From positions 186,001-250,000 of the forward strand of contig JADJTR010000001.1 in assembly GCA_016711085.1 (NCBI GenBank): a DNA stretch of 64,000 nucleotides, written 5' to 3'. Origin of the DNA: Phyllobacteriaceae bacterium. Lineage in GTDB: Bacteria; Pseudomonadota; Alphaproteobacteria; Rhizobiales; Rhizobiaceae. A program made the translations under genes and the position numbers. How positions within the stretch are numbered: position 1 is the stretch's first letter; each line of letters starts with the position of its first letter. This document shows positions 8,015 through 17,431 of the stretch, one piece after another. Below the pieces are notes generated by a model. The model was not told the DNA's origin, did not search any database, and was given only the letters and a program-made list of their open reading frames with translations.

Positions 8015-8926
8015 ATGGAAACCTGGGTCGTCATCACTATCGCCGCCGCCTTCCTGCAGAACCTGCGCTCGGCGCTGCAGAAACACCTCAAGGGCGTCAT
8101 GGGAACGACGGGGGCGACCTTTGTGCGCTTCGGTTTTGGCGCGCCATTCGCGCTCGCCTATCTGGCGATTCTCCATTTCGGAGTGGGCCGGCCCCTGCCG
8201 ACGGTCACGGTCGAGTTCCTCGCCTGGGCTATTCTCGGCGGAATAGCCCAGATTACCGCGACAGGGTTGCTGATCCATCTGTTTTCGCTGCGCAACTTCG
8301 CTGTCGGCACGGCCTATTCGCGCACCGAACCGGTTCAGGCGGCGCTGTTTGCCTTGATGTTTCTGGGCGAAACCATTACCCTTGGCGTCGCCGCAGCCAT
8401 CGTCATCAGTGTCACCGGCGTCATGCTGATCGCCGTGGCGCGCTCGGTTGGACGCGCATTCCTTGCGGCGTTCAAGAGCCGCGACGCGGCCATCGGCCTG
8501 TTGTCGGGCGCCGGTTTCGGCGTCGCGGCCGTCGCCTATCGCATGGCGTCGCTGGCGCTTGGACGAACCCTTGTCGCGCCGGACTACATGACGCAGGCGG
8601 CAATGACGCTCGCCGTCGTCATCCTGTTCCAGTCTTTGCTGATGCTTGCCTGGATGGCTTGGCGCGAACCGGACGAATTCCCCCGGATCGTTTCCGCCTG
8701 GAAGCCGTCGCTGCTGGTCGGGCTGGTTGGCGCGACCGCGTCGTTCGGCTGGTTCATGGCGATGACCTTGCAGCAGGCGGCAATCGTCAAGGCGCTGGCG
8801 CAAATCGAAATGCTGTTCACCTATGCGTCAGCCGTGCTGGTGTTTCGCGAGCACGTCAACGCACGCGAATTGGCGGGATGCGTCCTTGTCGCGTTCGGCG
8901 TTGTCGTCCTGCTCTACCTGGGGTGA
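8015..8926 (+). CDS. EamA/DMT-family transporter
   Basis: A 303-residue inner-membrane protein with about ten transmembrane helices in two EamA-type repeats. Each repeat ends in the typical pattern of a family motif: AYSRTEPVQAALFALMFLGE in the first and KALAQIEMLFTYASAVLVFREH in the second. Such proteins export amino acids, nucleobases or other metabolites; the substrate cannot be read from sequence. The ATG start is the first one after the divergent nucleotidase promoter region. The long intracellular loop around residue 150 is usual for the family. Confidence 0.88.
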   Translation: METWVVITIAAAFLQNLRSALQKHLKGVMGTTGATFVRFGFGAPFALAYLAILHFGVGRPLPTVTVEFLAWAILGGIAQITATGLLIHLFSLRNFAVGTAYSRTEPVQAALFALMFLGETITLGVAAAIVISVTGVMLIAVARSVGRAFLAAFKSRDAAIGLLSGAGFGVAAVAYRMASLALGRTLVAPDYMTQAAMTLAVVILFQSLLMLAWMAWREPDEFPRIVSAWKPSLLVGLVGATASFGWFMAMTLQQAAIVKALAQIEMLFTYASAVLVFREHVNARELAGCVLVAFGVVVLLYLG

Positions 8927-9057
8927 CTATGCTTTGACCTGGCAGGGCCGAGCGGACTTTGGTCCGGTTTACATTGGGCGGAATCCATGCGAATCCGCGA
9001 ATCCGGTTTGGCGTGGTTGACTGCCGCGCCGGCGGAGACGGCAGGAATGAAAAGTCG

Positions 9058-9192
9058 ATGACGTCACGTCGCGGTTTGGTCAAATTGTTTGCCGCGTTGA
9101 TTGCCTGGCGTCTCGCTCCGCGCAATGCGGGTGGCAAGTCCGGGACAATCGAAATCAAGGGCTGGATCCTGCGGCGGGACGATCTCATATGA
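9058..9192 (+). CDS. Short protein with Tat-like leader, coupled to the GMC oxidoreductase
   Basis: A 44-residue reading frame starting ATG-ACG-TCA with the sequence TSRRGLVKLFAALIA, a twin-arginine pair followed by a hydrophobic stretch, and ending WILRRDDLI. Its stop overlaps the ATG of the oxidoreductase gene (ATGA), which is a classic coupling arrangement. It may be a leader or small subunit for the flavoenzyme, or a leftover of a longer partner. I do not recognise it, and its small size leaves real doubt that it is expressed. Confidence 0.4.
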   Translation: MTSRRGLVKLFAALIAWRLAPRNAGGKSGTIEIKGWILRRDDLI

Positions 9193-10623
9193 TCTTTCCT
9201 GGCGTCGCCGAATTCCGCGCCTCGGGTTTCCAGCCGAAAGTCGCTGTCATCGGTTCGGGACCGGCGGGTATTTCGATCGCCCGTATTCTCGACCGCGCCA
9301 ACATCCCTGTCGTCGTGTTCGAAGCGGGAACCGATCACGTCACCGACCAGTCGCAGGATTTCTACAAGGGCTCAACCGTCGGCGACCCCTATTTCGATCT
9401 CGACGTCACCCGCATTCGCCTGCTCGGCGGCTGCTCCAACCATTGGGCCGGCTGGTGCCGGTTGCTCGACGCCCATGATTTCGACAAGCGGGACTGGATA
9501 CCCCATTCCGGCTGGCCGATCGCGCACGGACATCGAACCCTTCCTCGATGCTGTTCGCGATGAGCTCGACCTTGTCGCCTTCGAACCGGACAAGCCGATC
9601 ACACCCGACATGAGCTGGGTTCAGTTGATTAAGAGTCCGGCCGTTCGCGTCGGCGAGAAATACCGCGCCGAGATCGAGGCCAGCCAAAACATCGCGCTCG
9701 TCCTCGACGCTTATGTCACGGCGCTTTCCGGCGACAACGGCTTTGTGCGCGCCGCAAGTCTTTGGTCGAAAGGCGCGGACGCCGGCGAGATCGCCGCCGA
9801 TTGGTTTGTGCCCTGCGCCGGCGGTCTCGAGAATTCGCGCCTGCTGCTGTGGTCCAACCGGCGTTCCAATGGCGCGATTGTTCCCCATGCCGAAGCGCTC
9901 GGCCGCTACTGGATGGAGCATCCCCAGTTCGAAGGCGGCGACTGCATTCTGACCGGTCATGAGGAATTTCCACTCGACATCAACAACGAATCGTTCTTCT
10001 CGCCGTCGCCGGGCGCGATGCGGGCCGCGGGCATCATGAATTTCGGCGCGCGGCTGATCGAAACACCCTATCACGGCGTCAAAGCGTTGATCGCCGATCT
10101 CGCCTGCACGGCGCCCGATCTCGCCGAATGGGTCGCGTTCAAGGCCGGCGTCAATTTGCGCTGCGCCGCGAAAATCTATGTCGGCTGGGAACAGCAACCC
10201 GATCCGGAAAACCGCGTCGTCCTGTCGGCGACCGAAAAAGATCGCGCCGGCGTGCCGCGCATCGAACTGCACTGGAAAAAAGGCGCGCTGGAGCGAAAGA
10301 CCATCGCCGACGGCATGCGGCTGTTCGGCAAGGCCATGGCCGAGCGCGATTTCGGCCGTGTCCGCCTCGCCGACTGGATCGCCAACGGCGACGATTATCC
10401 GCTCGACCAGGAAATCGCCGGCCACCATCACATGGGCGGCGCGCGCATGGGGACCGATCCGGCGACAAGCGTCGTCGACGCCGACTGCAAGGTCCATGGC
10501 ATGGGCAATCTGTTCGTCGGCGGTTCCGCCGTGTTTTCGACGTCGGGCCAATGCAACCCGACGACGACCATCGTCGCGCTGGCGATACGCCTTGGCCATC
10601 ATCTGGCCAAACTCGCCGCTTGA
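9189..10623 (+). pseudogene. GMC-type FAD oxidoreductase, one frameshift
   Basis: Flavoenzyme of the glucose-methanol-choline family, oxidising an alcohol or sugar to the carbonyl. The N-terminal FAD-binding motif VIGSGPAGISIARIL is at about residues 20-34. The C-terminal substrate domain carries HHHMGGARMG with the catalytic His, and ends TSGQCNPTTTIVALAIRLG. The frame changes near 9520, inside a GCGCGC-like stretch: the first frame reads ...SGWPIA and the second continues RTDIEPFLDAV. The two halves join without loss, giving about 477 residues. A sequencing error or very recent mutation is likely. The preceding Tat-like micro-ORF suggests export or a partner. The substrate is unknown. It converges on argB. 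Confidence 0.85.
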
Positions 10624-10630
10624 GACCCGG

Positions 10631-11530
10631 TCAGGGCACGATCAGCGTACCGGCGCCGTGTTCGGTGAACAATTCGAGCAGCACCGCGTGCGGCGTCTTG
10701 CCGTTGAGGATGACGACGCCGGCGACGCCGCGCCCGATCGCCTCAATGCAGGTTTCGACCTTGGGGATCATGCCGCCGGAAATCGTGCCGTCGGCGATCA
10801 GCGCCTTCGCCTGCGCCACGGTCAGTTCCTCGATCAGGTTCTTGTCCTTATCGAGCACGCCCGGCACGTCCGTGAGGAACAAGAGGCGTGTCGCCTCCAG
10901 CGCGCCGGCGATGGCGCCGGCGAAGGTGTCGGCGTTGATGTTGTAGGTGTGGCCGTCGCGCCCCGGCGCCACCGGCGCGATCACCGGGATCATTTCCGAG
11001 TGCGCCAGCAGGTCGAGCAGCTTGCGGTCAACCTCCGCCGGCTCGCCGACGAAACCGAGATCGAGCACGCGCTCGATGTTGGAATCGGGGTCCTTCACCG
11101 TCTTGTGCGCCTTTTCGGCGAACACCATGTTGCCGTCCTTGCCGCACAGGCCGATGGCCCATTCGCCCTCGGCGTTGATCAGCGCCACGATCTCCTTGTT
11201 GATCGAACCGGCGAGCACCATTTCGACGATCTCGACCGTCTTCTGGTCGGTGACGCGCAGCCCGCCCTCGAAGCGCGATTCGATACCCATTTTCGTCAGC
11301 ATCGCCCCGATCTGCGGACCGCCGCCATGGACCACGATCGGGTTGACGCCCGACTGCTTGAGCAACGCGATATCGCGGGCGAAAGCGCGGCCGAGTTCGA
11401 TATTGCCCATGGCGTGGCCGCCGTATTTCACCACGACCGTCTTGTCCTCGTAGCGCTGCATGAAGGGCAGGGCGGCGGACAGCAGGCGCGCCTGCGCCTC
11501 GGCTTCGGCGGCGGTGATCGGCGTGGTCAT
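10631..11530 (-). CDS. argB: Acetylglutamate kinase
   Basis: Phosphorylates N-acetyl-L-glutamate, the second step of arginine synthesis, in the cytoplasm. The 299-residue protein shows the amino-acid kinase motifs: VVKYGGHAM (ATP-binding Lys), VVHGGGPQIGAML (phosphate and substrate loop), and the C-terminal segment GGMIPKVETC. The N-terminal extension (TPITAAEAEAQARLLS) is the type seen in hexameric, arginine-inhibited ArgB, so feedback inhibition is likely but not proven. It stands convergent to the oxidoreductase with only 7 bases between the stops. Confidence 0.97.
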   Translation of the reverse strand: MTTPITAAEAEAQARLLSAALPFMQRYEDKTVVVKYGGHAMGNIELGRAFARDIALLKQSGVNPIVVHGGGPQIGAMLTKMGIESRFEGGLRVTDQKTVEIVEMVLAGSINKEIVALINAEGEWAIGLCGKDGNMVFAEKAHKTVKDPDSNIERVLDLGFVGEPAEVDRKLLDLLAHSEMIPVIAPVAPGRDGHTYNINADTFAGAIAGALEATRLLFLTDVPGVLDKDKNLIEELTVAQAKALIADGTISGGMIPKVETCIEAIGRGVAGVVILNGKTPHAVLLELFTEHGAGTLIVP

Positions 11531-11617
11531 CGGCGTTCATCCGTGAGGTGGGGGGGAACCGCGCGCCTTCTAGCGATGCTGGGCCGGCCTGTCCATCACG
11601 GGCGCCTCCGTCTTGGC

Positions 11618-12397
11618 TCAGATGAGTCCGAACACGATGGCCTTGGCGACGGCCTCGGTGGTGTTGGCTGACTTGAGCGTTCGCCGCGCCCGATCCAACG
11701 CGCCTTCCACCGTGCGGTTGGACAGATCGAGATGCGTCGCTATTTGCAACGCGTTCATGCCTGAAGCAGCGAAGGACAGGACATCGCGTTCGCGCTTCGT
11801 CAGGTCGAACCGCTCCGGAGGGGCGAATTGCCGCATGGCTGCATCGAAAGCCATGCACAGGCCGGTCAGCGCATCGCCCTTGAGATGCCAAATTTCGTCC
11901 AGTTCCGGTGCGGTCAGGCCGCCTGTCGCCAATCCGACGCCTGAACCGTGATTGTGCCCGAAAACCATCGGCAACGAGACGCCAACCTTCAATGAGAACA
12001 TTTCATCGAGGATGTCCCGTTCTCGCTCCTTCGCTGTCATGTCCGCGATGCCTTTGCCGGACATCCAAAAGTAAGGTCGCCTATTTTCAATGATGTACCG
12101 GGTGGAATAATCATGGTCGAGCAAGCCCTTACTGGAAAGGACGCCGAGATAATCCTCCGGATAGTCGGACCAGGATTCGATGGCGGCCGTAAACCCCGAT
12201 TCCAGCGCTCTGGTGAAAGAATGGCTTATGCCCCAGAGCGCGTGCGTCACGCCGAATTCGGCATTGGCGATGCTCTTGAACCGCGCCCAAATCGATGTGG
12301 AGTCGCGCAACCCGTCGAAAGCGCGGTTCCATCCGCCGAAATCATGCATTGCAAGCATAGTCTGATCTGAAATCCGGGCATTATTATGCAGCTCCAC
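11618..12397 (-). CDS. LuxR-family transcriptional regulator
   Basis: A 259-residue regulator with an N-terminal autoinducer-binding-like domain (about residues 40-180) and a C-terminal LuxR helix-turn-helix (LTKRERDVLSFAASGMNALQ to NRTVEGALDRA). In the ligand domain the usual YPxxWxxxY pattern reads YPEDYLG, so the Trp that stacks on acyl-homoserine lactones is replaced by Tyr, followed by a conserved Asp (LLDHDY). No luxI gene is visible, so this would be an orphan regulator, perhaps with another ligand. The longest start is GTG at 12397; ATGs at 12358 and 12349 are alternatives. It is divergent from the surface-lipoprotein gene and may control it. Confidence 0.82.
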   Translation of the reverse strand: MELHNNARISDQTMLAMHDFGGWNRAFDGLRDSTSIWARFKSIANAEFGVTHALWGISHSFTRALESGFTAAIESWSDYPEDYLGVLSSKGLLDHDYSTRYIIENRRPYFWMSGKGIADMTAKERERDILDEMFSLKVGVSLPMVFGHNHGSGVGLATGGLTAPELDEIWHLKGDALTGLCMAFDAAMRQFAPPERFDLTKRERDVLSFAASGMNALQIATHLDLSNRTVEGALDRARRTLKSANTTEAVAKAIVFGLI

Positions 12398-12512
12398 TGC
12401 CCTCGAGTAACGCTATGAACTTCGCCGGTTGAATATGCAACCGCGTAGATTCACGTAATTGCATTGCGCCGGTGCATTTCGCTACCTCCAGAGGTAGAAA
12501 TGGGGGTCTATC

Positions 12513-13947
12513 ATGAGACTTGAATCATTGGCTTCGACGAGCGCGCTTGTCATTTTGTCCTTCTCGCTCGGCGGGTGCTCGCTTGCGAGCCTTCGAGCGC
12601 CGCGCCGGGCCACCTGTGCGCCGGGCCCACTCAGGCCGGTTCCGGGTCTCGGCAACGAAAAGGCCATCACTCAGGATTCGGTTCCCGGGGTTCTCGGCAA
12701 CGAAAAGGCCGCGACCGCCAGCGCCATCAACAGCAAGGCGATCAAGGCCATGGTGGCGTCGGGCCAGGTGGCGTCCTCGGCCAAACTGGTGTGGTACAAT
12801 GCCCAAGGGCAGGCCGTCGGTCCCGTCATGATCGATGCGAACGGGCGGGTAATTCCCGCCGCGCTCGATACCAATGGGTCGAACGACGCCGGAGTCGCGC
12901 TGAACCCCGAAGGCATCGTGCCGGCGGTTCTAGCCAGCGCCGCGCCGGGGGCCAATCGGGCGGCGGTCGCGCAAGCCGCGACGACCGAATCGCATACGTT
13001 GGTCGGCCTGTCGCAACATGTGCAGATTTCTGCCAGCGCCTATCACTGGTTTGACCGCGTCGGCGGCACGGATTTGGGCCCGGTGCAATATGACGGAAAT
13101 GGCGAAATAATAACCACGGGACACGAAGGACAGATCTACAATCCATCGGGATTGTAGTCGCGAGTGATCCGGGCCGACGACGCTGGCCGGCACGTATGCA
13201 CAAGACTCCGAAACCGGCGCTGTCGCCGGCGTCAGGCGCGTCTGGTCGAACGGGACCTACGACAATGGCGATGCGGTGTCGTCGCTTTCAAATCTTGCGA
13301 ACGAAGGTTACGGATATTTCTCCGATGGCGAACACGGCAGTATTACTGTCAGCAATCAATCCAACAGCGATTTCATCTCGGGCATGATGGTCTCGGGAAT
13401 GGACAATCCGCATGGCGGTACGATTGAAATGGGCCTTTACAACGCCGCGATCAACCCAACGTCGTCAGCGACGCTCTCCGCCAAGCACAAGGCCAGATAC
13501 ACTGGCGCCGCCGAAGTGGTGGAATTGACGACGACGCCTGAAGGGGAATTCCTTGGCATGGACAACTACGTCGGGCGTTCAAACGTCGATGCCGATTTCG
13601 ACAATGGCACGGTCGCCGCCAACGTCGCCTACGACTACCACCCGCACTCGAATCCCACCGCGACAAACACGTCGACGATCGCGATGAACAATGGCCGGAT
13701 CGTCGGCACGAGCTTTGTCGGAGACACGCATTATTCGCTCGACCAGTCCAATATCGCCATCACGTCACAGCATGGCCAGATGGTTGGCACGTTTGCCGGC
13801 GCCGAAGGCAATACCGCCGGTGGCAGCTTCCTTGGGCAGCTTGCTGGATCGGTCACCCGCGCCGACGGCACGGTACGCGACATTCAGACCCTCTATGGCG
13901 GCACTTTCGTCGCCGGGCAGGTCTGCCAGAACCTCGCCTGCAATTGA
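12513..13947 (+). pseudogene. Surface lipoprotein, Slam-substrate (TbpB-like barrel) type, frameshifted
   Basis: An exported lipoprotein: an N-terminal signal peptide ends in the lipobox LGGC (Cys about residue 22). The rest is rich in Gly, Asn, Thr and Ser, with C-terminal repeats such as GQMVGTFAGAEGNTAGGSFLG that resemble the beta-barrel lobe of TbpB-type surface lipoproteins. The reading frame breaks twice near 13150-13170. Adding one G in GG at about 13150 and one G in GGG at about 13170 joins all parts into a protein of about 478 residues (...NPSGIVVASDPGPTTLAGTYAQDSETG...). Its direct neighbour is a Slam-type translocator, which is the main reason for the substrate assignment. Ligand unknown. 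Confidence 0.7.
12647..12710 (+). repeat. 19-bp direct repeat, copies 45 bp apart
   Basis: The 19-base word TCTCGGCAACGAAAAGGCC occurs at 12647-12665 and again at 12692-12710. The spacing of 45 bases keeps the frame, so the lipoprotein has an in-frame duplication of a short VPG-LGNEKA element just after the lipid-anchored start. This looks like a small tandem duplication in the flexible tether region. Confidence 0.7.
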
Positions 13948-14000
13948 GGCATTCCGCGCGGCGGCCGGCGTTTTCCACGCCGGCCGCGCCAGCGGAGGAC

Positions 14001-15303
14001 ATGTTCGTGCGCCGCCTTTTCGCAGCCTTGGCTTTCGCCGCTTTTGCGTCCGCCGCGTCCGCCGCCGAAAATCCGGCGACCGAACGCGAAGCGTTGGCTG
14101 TCGTCCAGCGGCTGATCGCGGCTGAGCGCTACGACGAGGCGGTTGATGTCGTTCGGCGCTTCCGTCCGCAGGACAAGTCTCACGATCTGCGCTTGCGGCT
14201 GACCGAAGGCCCGGTCCGGGAAGCGCAAGGCGATTTTGCCGGCGCGGCCGAAATCTACCGCGCGATCCTCGCCCGGCAACCGGGCGTGACGGCGGCCCGC
14301 GTGCGCCTCGCCCGGGCGCTCGCCGCCACCGGCGATCGCAAGGGCGCAAGGCACCACCTTGACCTGCTCATCGCCGCCGGAGTCGACGACCGGTTGGGCG
14401 GACGATTGAGCGCCCTCGGGAATACCATGAACGAAGGCGATCCCTTCAGTTTCAGCGGGTCCTTGTCGTTATTGCCATCGACCAATGTCAATGGCGGCAC
14501 CAACAACACGACGGTATGGCTAGGGAATCCCCCTCGCCATCGATCCGGCATCGCGTCGCAAATCAGGCATTGGCATTCTTGCCTCTGGCGAGGCGTCGTT
14601 CCGCCAGCGGTTCACTCCGACGGCTGTATTCACGGCCACGATGTCCGCCACGCACCGGTTCTATCCGGCGATCAATCTGCACCAGACCAATCTCGATGCT
14701 GTCGTCTCTGTGTCCATCGACAAGGGCAGATGGGGCTATGCGCCGGCGCTCATTAGCGGCGGCGCCTGGTCGAACTGGGAATCGGCCAGGCAGTATGCCG
14801 GCGCGAAAATCGACGCATGGACCCGGGTCGGCGAGCGGGTTCGTCTTTCCGGAACGCTTTCGGCCCAGCGCGAATTCTACCCGACGGCGGCGTCCAGGGA
14901 TGGCTGGCTGTTTTCGGTCGATACAGCGGCGGACCGCTTCCTTTCGCCGTCGAGCTTCGTGCGGGTCATCGCCGGCGTCAGTGTGAAGGAAGCCGCCGCC
15001 GGCCGCAATTCCTGGGTTGAAGGCGGCGGCGGGCTTGGCTTCTACCGCGAGTTTTCCGCCGGGCTGTCGCTTTATGCCGAGGGGCGCTTCGCCCACCGGG
15101 CCTATCGCGAAACCGGCTTCGGCCTCGATAGCCCGCAGCGCGACAATCGCATCGAAGCCAAATTCGTCGTCACCAAGAGCGACATGAAACTGTGGGGGGC
15201 GGCGCCGCAGCTTTCCTATGGCTATACCCGCAATTTCTCCAATAACGTCTTCGACGATACGGAGCGGCACGATATCGACGCGCGGCTGACCAAGGCGTTC
15301 TGA
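14001..15303 (+). pseudogene. Slam-type outer-membrane lipoprotein translocator, one frameshift
   Basis: Surface lipoprotein assembly modulator: an outer-membrane barrel that moves lipoproteins to the cell surface. After a signal peptide (FVRRLFAALAFAAFASAASAA) come TPR-like helices (about residues 25-130, e.g. AEIYRAILARQPGVTAARVRLARAL split by loops). A C-terminal DUF560-type barrel follows, ending in the diagnostic WGAAPQLSYGYTRNFSNN and the terminal aromatic AF. The frame shifts at about 14521: TVWLG in one frame continues as GIPLAIDPASRRKSGIG in the next. The repaired protein has about 434 residues, shorter than neisserial Slam. The ATG at 14001 follows GGAGGAC. It directly follows the lipoprotein gene, as usual for Slam and its substrate. 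Confidence 0.8.
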
Positions 15304-15307
15304 GGTG

Positions 15308-16795
15308 TCACGGCCGCAGCAGCCCGGCGCGTCGATTGAGCCAGCCGGATTGCTTTTCCATTTGCGCCGCGAGACTGAACAACGTCTCCTCGTCGCCCGG
15401 CCGGCCGACGGCCTGGACCCCGAGCGGCAAGCCGTCGTCGGTCACATGCACAGGCAGCGCGATCGCCGGTTGACCGGTGACGTTTTGAATCGCCGGCCAA
15501 TGGGTCAGCCACAGGCTCTTGTCGAGCAATTGGTCATATAGCGAATCGATGGTCAGCAGCCGCGTCAGCCGGAGCCGGTCGACAAGTTCCTCCACCACGA
15601 TATCGGCGCCCTTGGCGTCGAGCGCGCCGCAGGCCGGCGGCGGGTGGGCGATCAGCGGCATCAGCACCGCGTCGTACTGCGCCGTCTCGGCGACGATGCG
15701 CCGCGCCGTCGCCGAAAGCCGCTCCAGCGCCGCATAGAGCGCCCCGCCGGAAACCAGTTCGCCGTAGCGGGCGAGAATGCGGGTCGCCCGTTCGAGCGAT
15801 GCGGAAAACGGTTTGCCGGCTTCCGCCGCCTCCACCCGCACGGTTCCGGCCAGCGAACAGGCGACGGTGCGGCCGAAATCGGTCATGAATTCGCGGCCGA
15901 CGAAGGCGAGATCGACCGGTTCGACGCTGTGCCCGCCGTCGCGGGCAAGCGCCGCCGCCATCTCCAGCGCCCTCAAGGTCTCCTCGGAAACGGGAAGGCC
16001 GAGCGGTGAACCGGAATACACGCCGATGCGCAATCTGCCGGGATCGCGCGCGGCGGCGGCGGAAAACGGCCCGGTCGGCGAGCGCGCTTCATAGGGGGCG
16101 AGACGGTCGGCGCCATGGGTGAGGTCGAGAAGGGCGGCCGAATCGCGCACCGAACGGGTCAGCGCATGCACGGCGACGAAGCCGAACCACACCTCGCTTT
16201 CGTGCGGGGTGAGCGGTACCCGTCCGCGCGACGGCTTCATGCCGACAAGCCCGGTGCAGGCGGCCGGCACGCGAATCGAACCGCCGCCATCGCCGCCATG
16301 GGCCATCGGCACGACGCCCGCCGCCACCATCGCCGCCGGTCCGCCGGATGACCCGCCGGTGATGCGTCCGGTGTCCCAGGGATTGCGCGTCACGCCGAAG
16401 GCCGCCGATTCGGTGACCAGGCGCAACCCGAATTCCGGCGACGTGGCGGTAAGGATGGGGATCAACCCGGCGCCGAGATAGCGGTCGAGCAACACCGAAT
16501 TCTGCGTCGGGGTTTGCGCCGGCTTGCGGCTGCCGGCATGGCGCGGCACGCCGGCCATGGCGATGTCGAGGTCTTTCAGCACGAACGGCACTCCGGCGAA
16601 GGGCGTCGTCTTTCTGGCTGTCTCCGCCCGCTTGCGCGCCTGGTCGAAGAGCCGCACCGCGATGGCGTTGATCGCCGGATTGACCTTCTCGGCCCGGGCG
16701 ATCGCCGCTTCGACAAGCGCGGCTGGCTCGACCTCGCCCTTTTTCACCAGCGCGGCCAGCGCCGTGGCGTCGTTTTCCCACAGCAGTTTTTCCAT
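15308..16795 (-). CDS. Amidase (amidase signature family)
   Basis: A 495-residue cytoplasmic amidase-signature hydrolase. The Ser-cisSer-Lys triad lies in the glycine/serine-rich block GGSSGGPAAMVAAG, with the Lys in the preceding LKDLD region, and in DGGGSIRVPAACTGLVGMKP. The substrate amide cannot be deduced. It has no partner on its strand; its promoter shares the 96 bases upstream with the divergent ECF sigma gene. A second member of the family, about as long, lies at 44734-46182; the two are related but not close copies. Confidence 0.9.
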   Translation of the reverse strand: MEKLLWENDATALAALVKKGEVEPAALVEAAIARAEKVNPAINAIAVRLFDQARKRAETARKTTPFAGVPFVLKDLDIAMAGVPRHAGSRKPAQTPTQNSVLLDRYLGAGLIPILTATSPEFGLRLVTESAAFGVTRNPWDTGRITGGSSGGPAAMVAAGVVPMAHGGDGGGSIRVPAACTGLVGMKPSRGRVPLTPHESEVWFGFVAVHALTRSVRDSAALLDLTHGADRLAPYEARSPTGPFSAAAARDPGRLRIGVYSGSPLGLPVSEETLRALEMAAALARDGGHSVEPVDLAFVGREFMTDFGRTVACSLAGTVRVEAAEAGKPFSASLERATRILARYGELVSGGALYAALERLSATARRIVAETAQYDAVLMPLIAHPPPACGALDAKGADIVVEELVDRLRLTRLLTIDSLYDQLLDKSLWLTHWPAIQNVTGQPAIALPVHVTDDGLPLGVQAVGRPGDEETLFSLAAQMEKQSGWLNRRAGLLRP

Positions 16796-16891
16796 GCTCG
16801 CCCCTCCGATGGTCCAAAGCTATTGCTACCTTGCGCGCACCGCAATGCCTGCCGGTTGACGAAGGGCCGGAACTCCTTAGGCTTGTGCGGA

Positions 16892-17431
16892 ATGGCTCCC
16901 GTCGATGACATCGCCAAACTGATCCTGCGCGTCGCCTTGAGGGACCGCGCCGCCTTCGATGCGCTCTATACTGCGACCTCGGCGAAACTTTTTGGCGTCT
17001 GCCTGCGTGTCTTGAGGGATCGCGGCGAGGCCGAGGAGGCGCTGCAGGATGTGTTCGTTCGGGTCTGGACCAAGGCGGACTCTTTCGCCGTATCCGCTCT
17101 GTCGCCATTGTCGTGGCTCGTCGCCATCGCCCGCAACCGGTCGATCGACCGGCTGCGCCAGCGGCGCCCGACGACGAGTATCGACGCGGCGGCCGATATC
17201 GCCACGAATGAACCCGATCCGGAACGACGCGCCGAATTGTCGTCGGAAGGCGCGCGCATCGACGAGTGCATGGACGAATTGGAGCCGGCGCGCGCTGCGG
17301 CCGTCCGCGCGGCCTATGTCGACGGCGCGAGCTATGCCGAACTGGCGGCGCGCCATGGCGTGCCGCTCAACACGATGCGGACGTGGCTGCGCCGCAGCCT
17401 GATGAAACTGAAGGAATGCCTGGAGCGATGA
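16892..17431 (+). CDS. ECF-family RNA polymerase sigma factor
   Basis: A 179-residue extracytoplasmic-function sigma factor. Region 2 includes AFDALYTATSAKLFGVCLRV and the core-binding segment EEALQDVFVRVW. Region 4 includes ELEPARAAAVRAAYVDG and the helix-turn-helix YAELAARHGVPLNTMRTWLRR. The ATG at 16892 gives the normal start. The stop overlaps the ATG of the anti-sigma gene, so the two are coupled, the usual design for a membrane-held sigma factor. The nearby fasciclin and exported MsrB genes are probable targets. Confidence 0.93.
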   Translation: MAPVDDIAKLILRVALRDRAAFDALYTATSAKLFGVCLRVLRDRGEAEEALQDVFVRVWTKADSFAVSALSPLSWLVAIARNRSIDRLRQRRPTTSIDAAADIATNEPDPERRAELSSEGARIDECMDELEPARAAAVRAAYVDGASYAELAARHGVPLNTMRTWLRRSLMKLKECLER

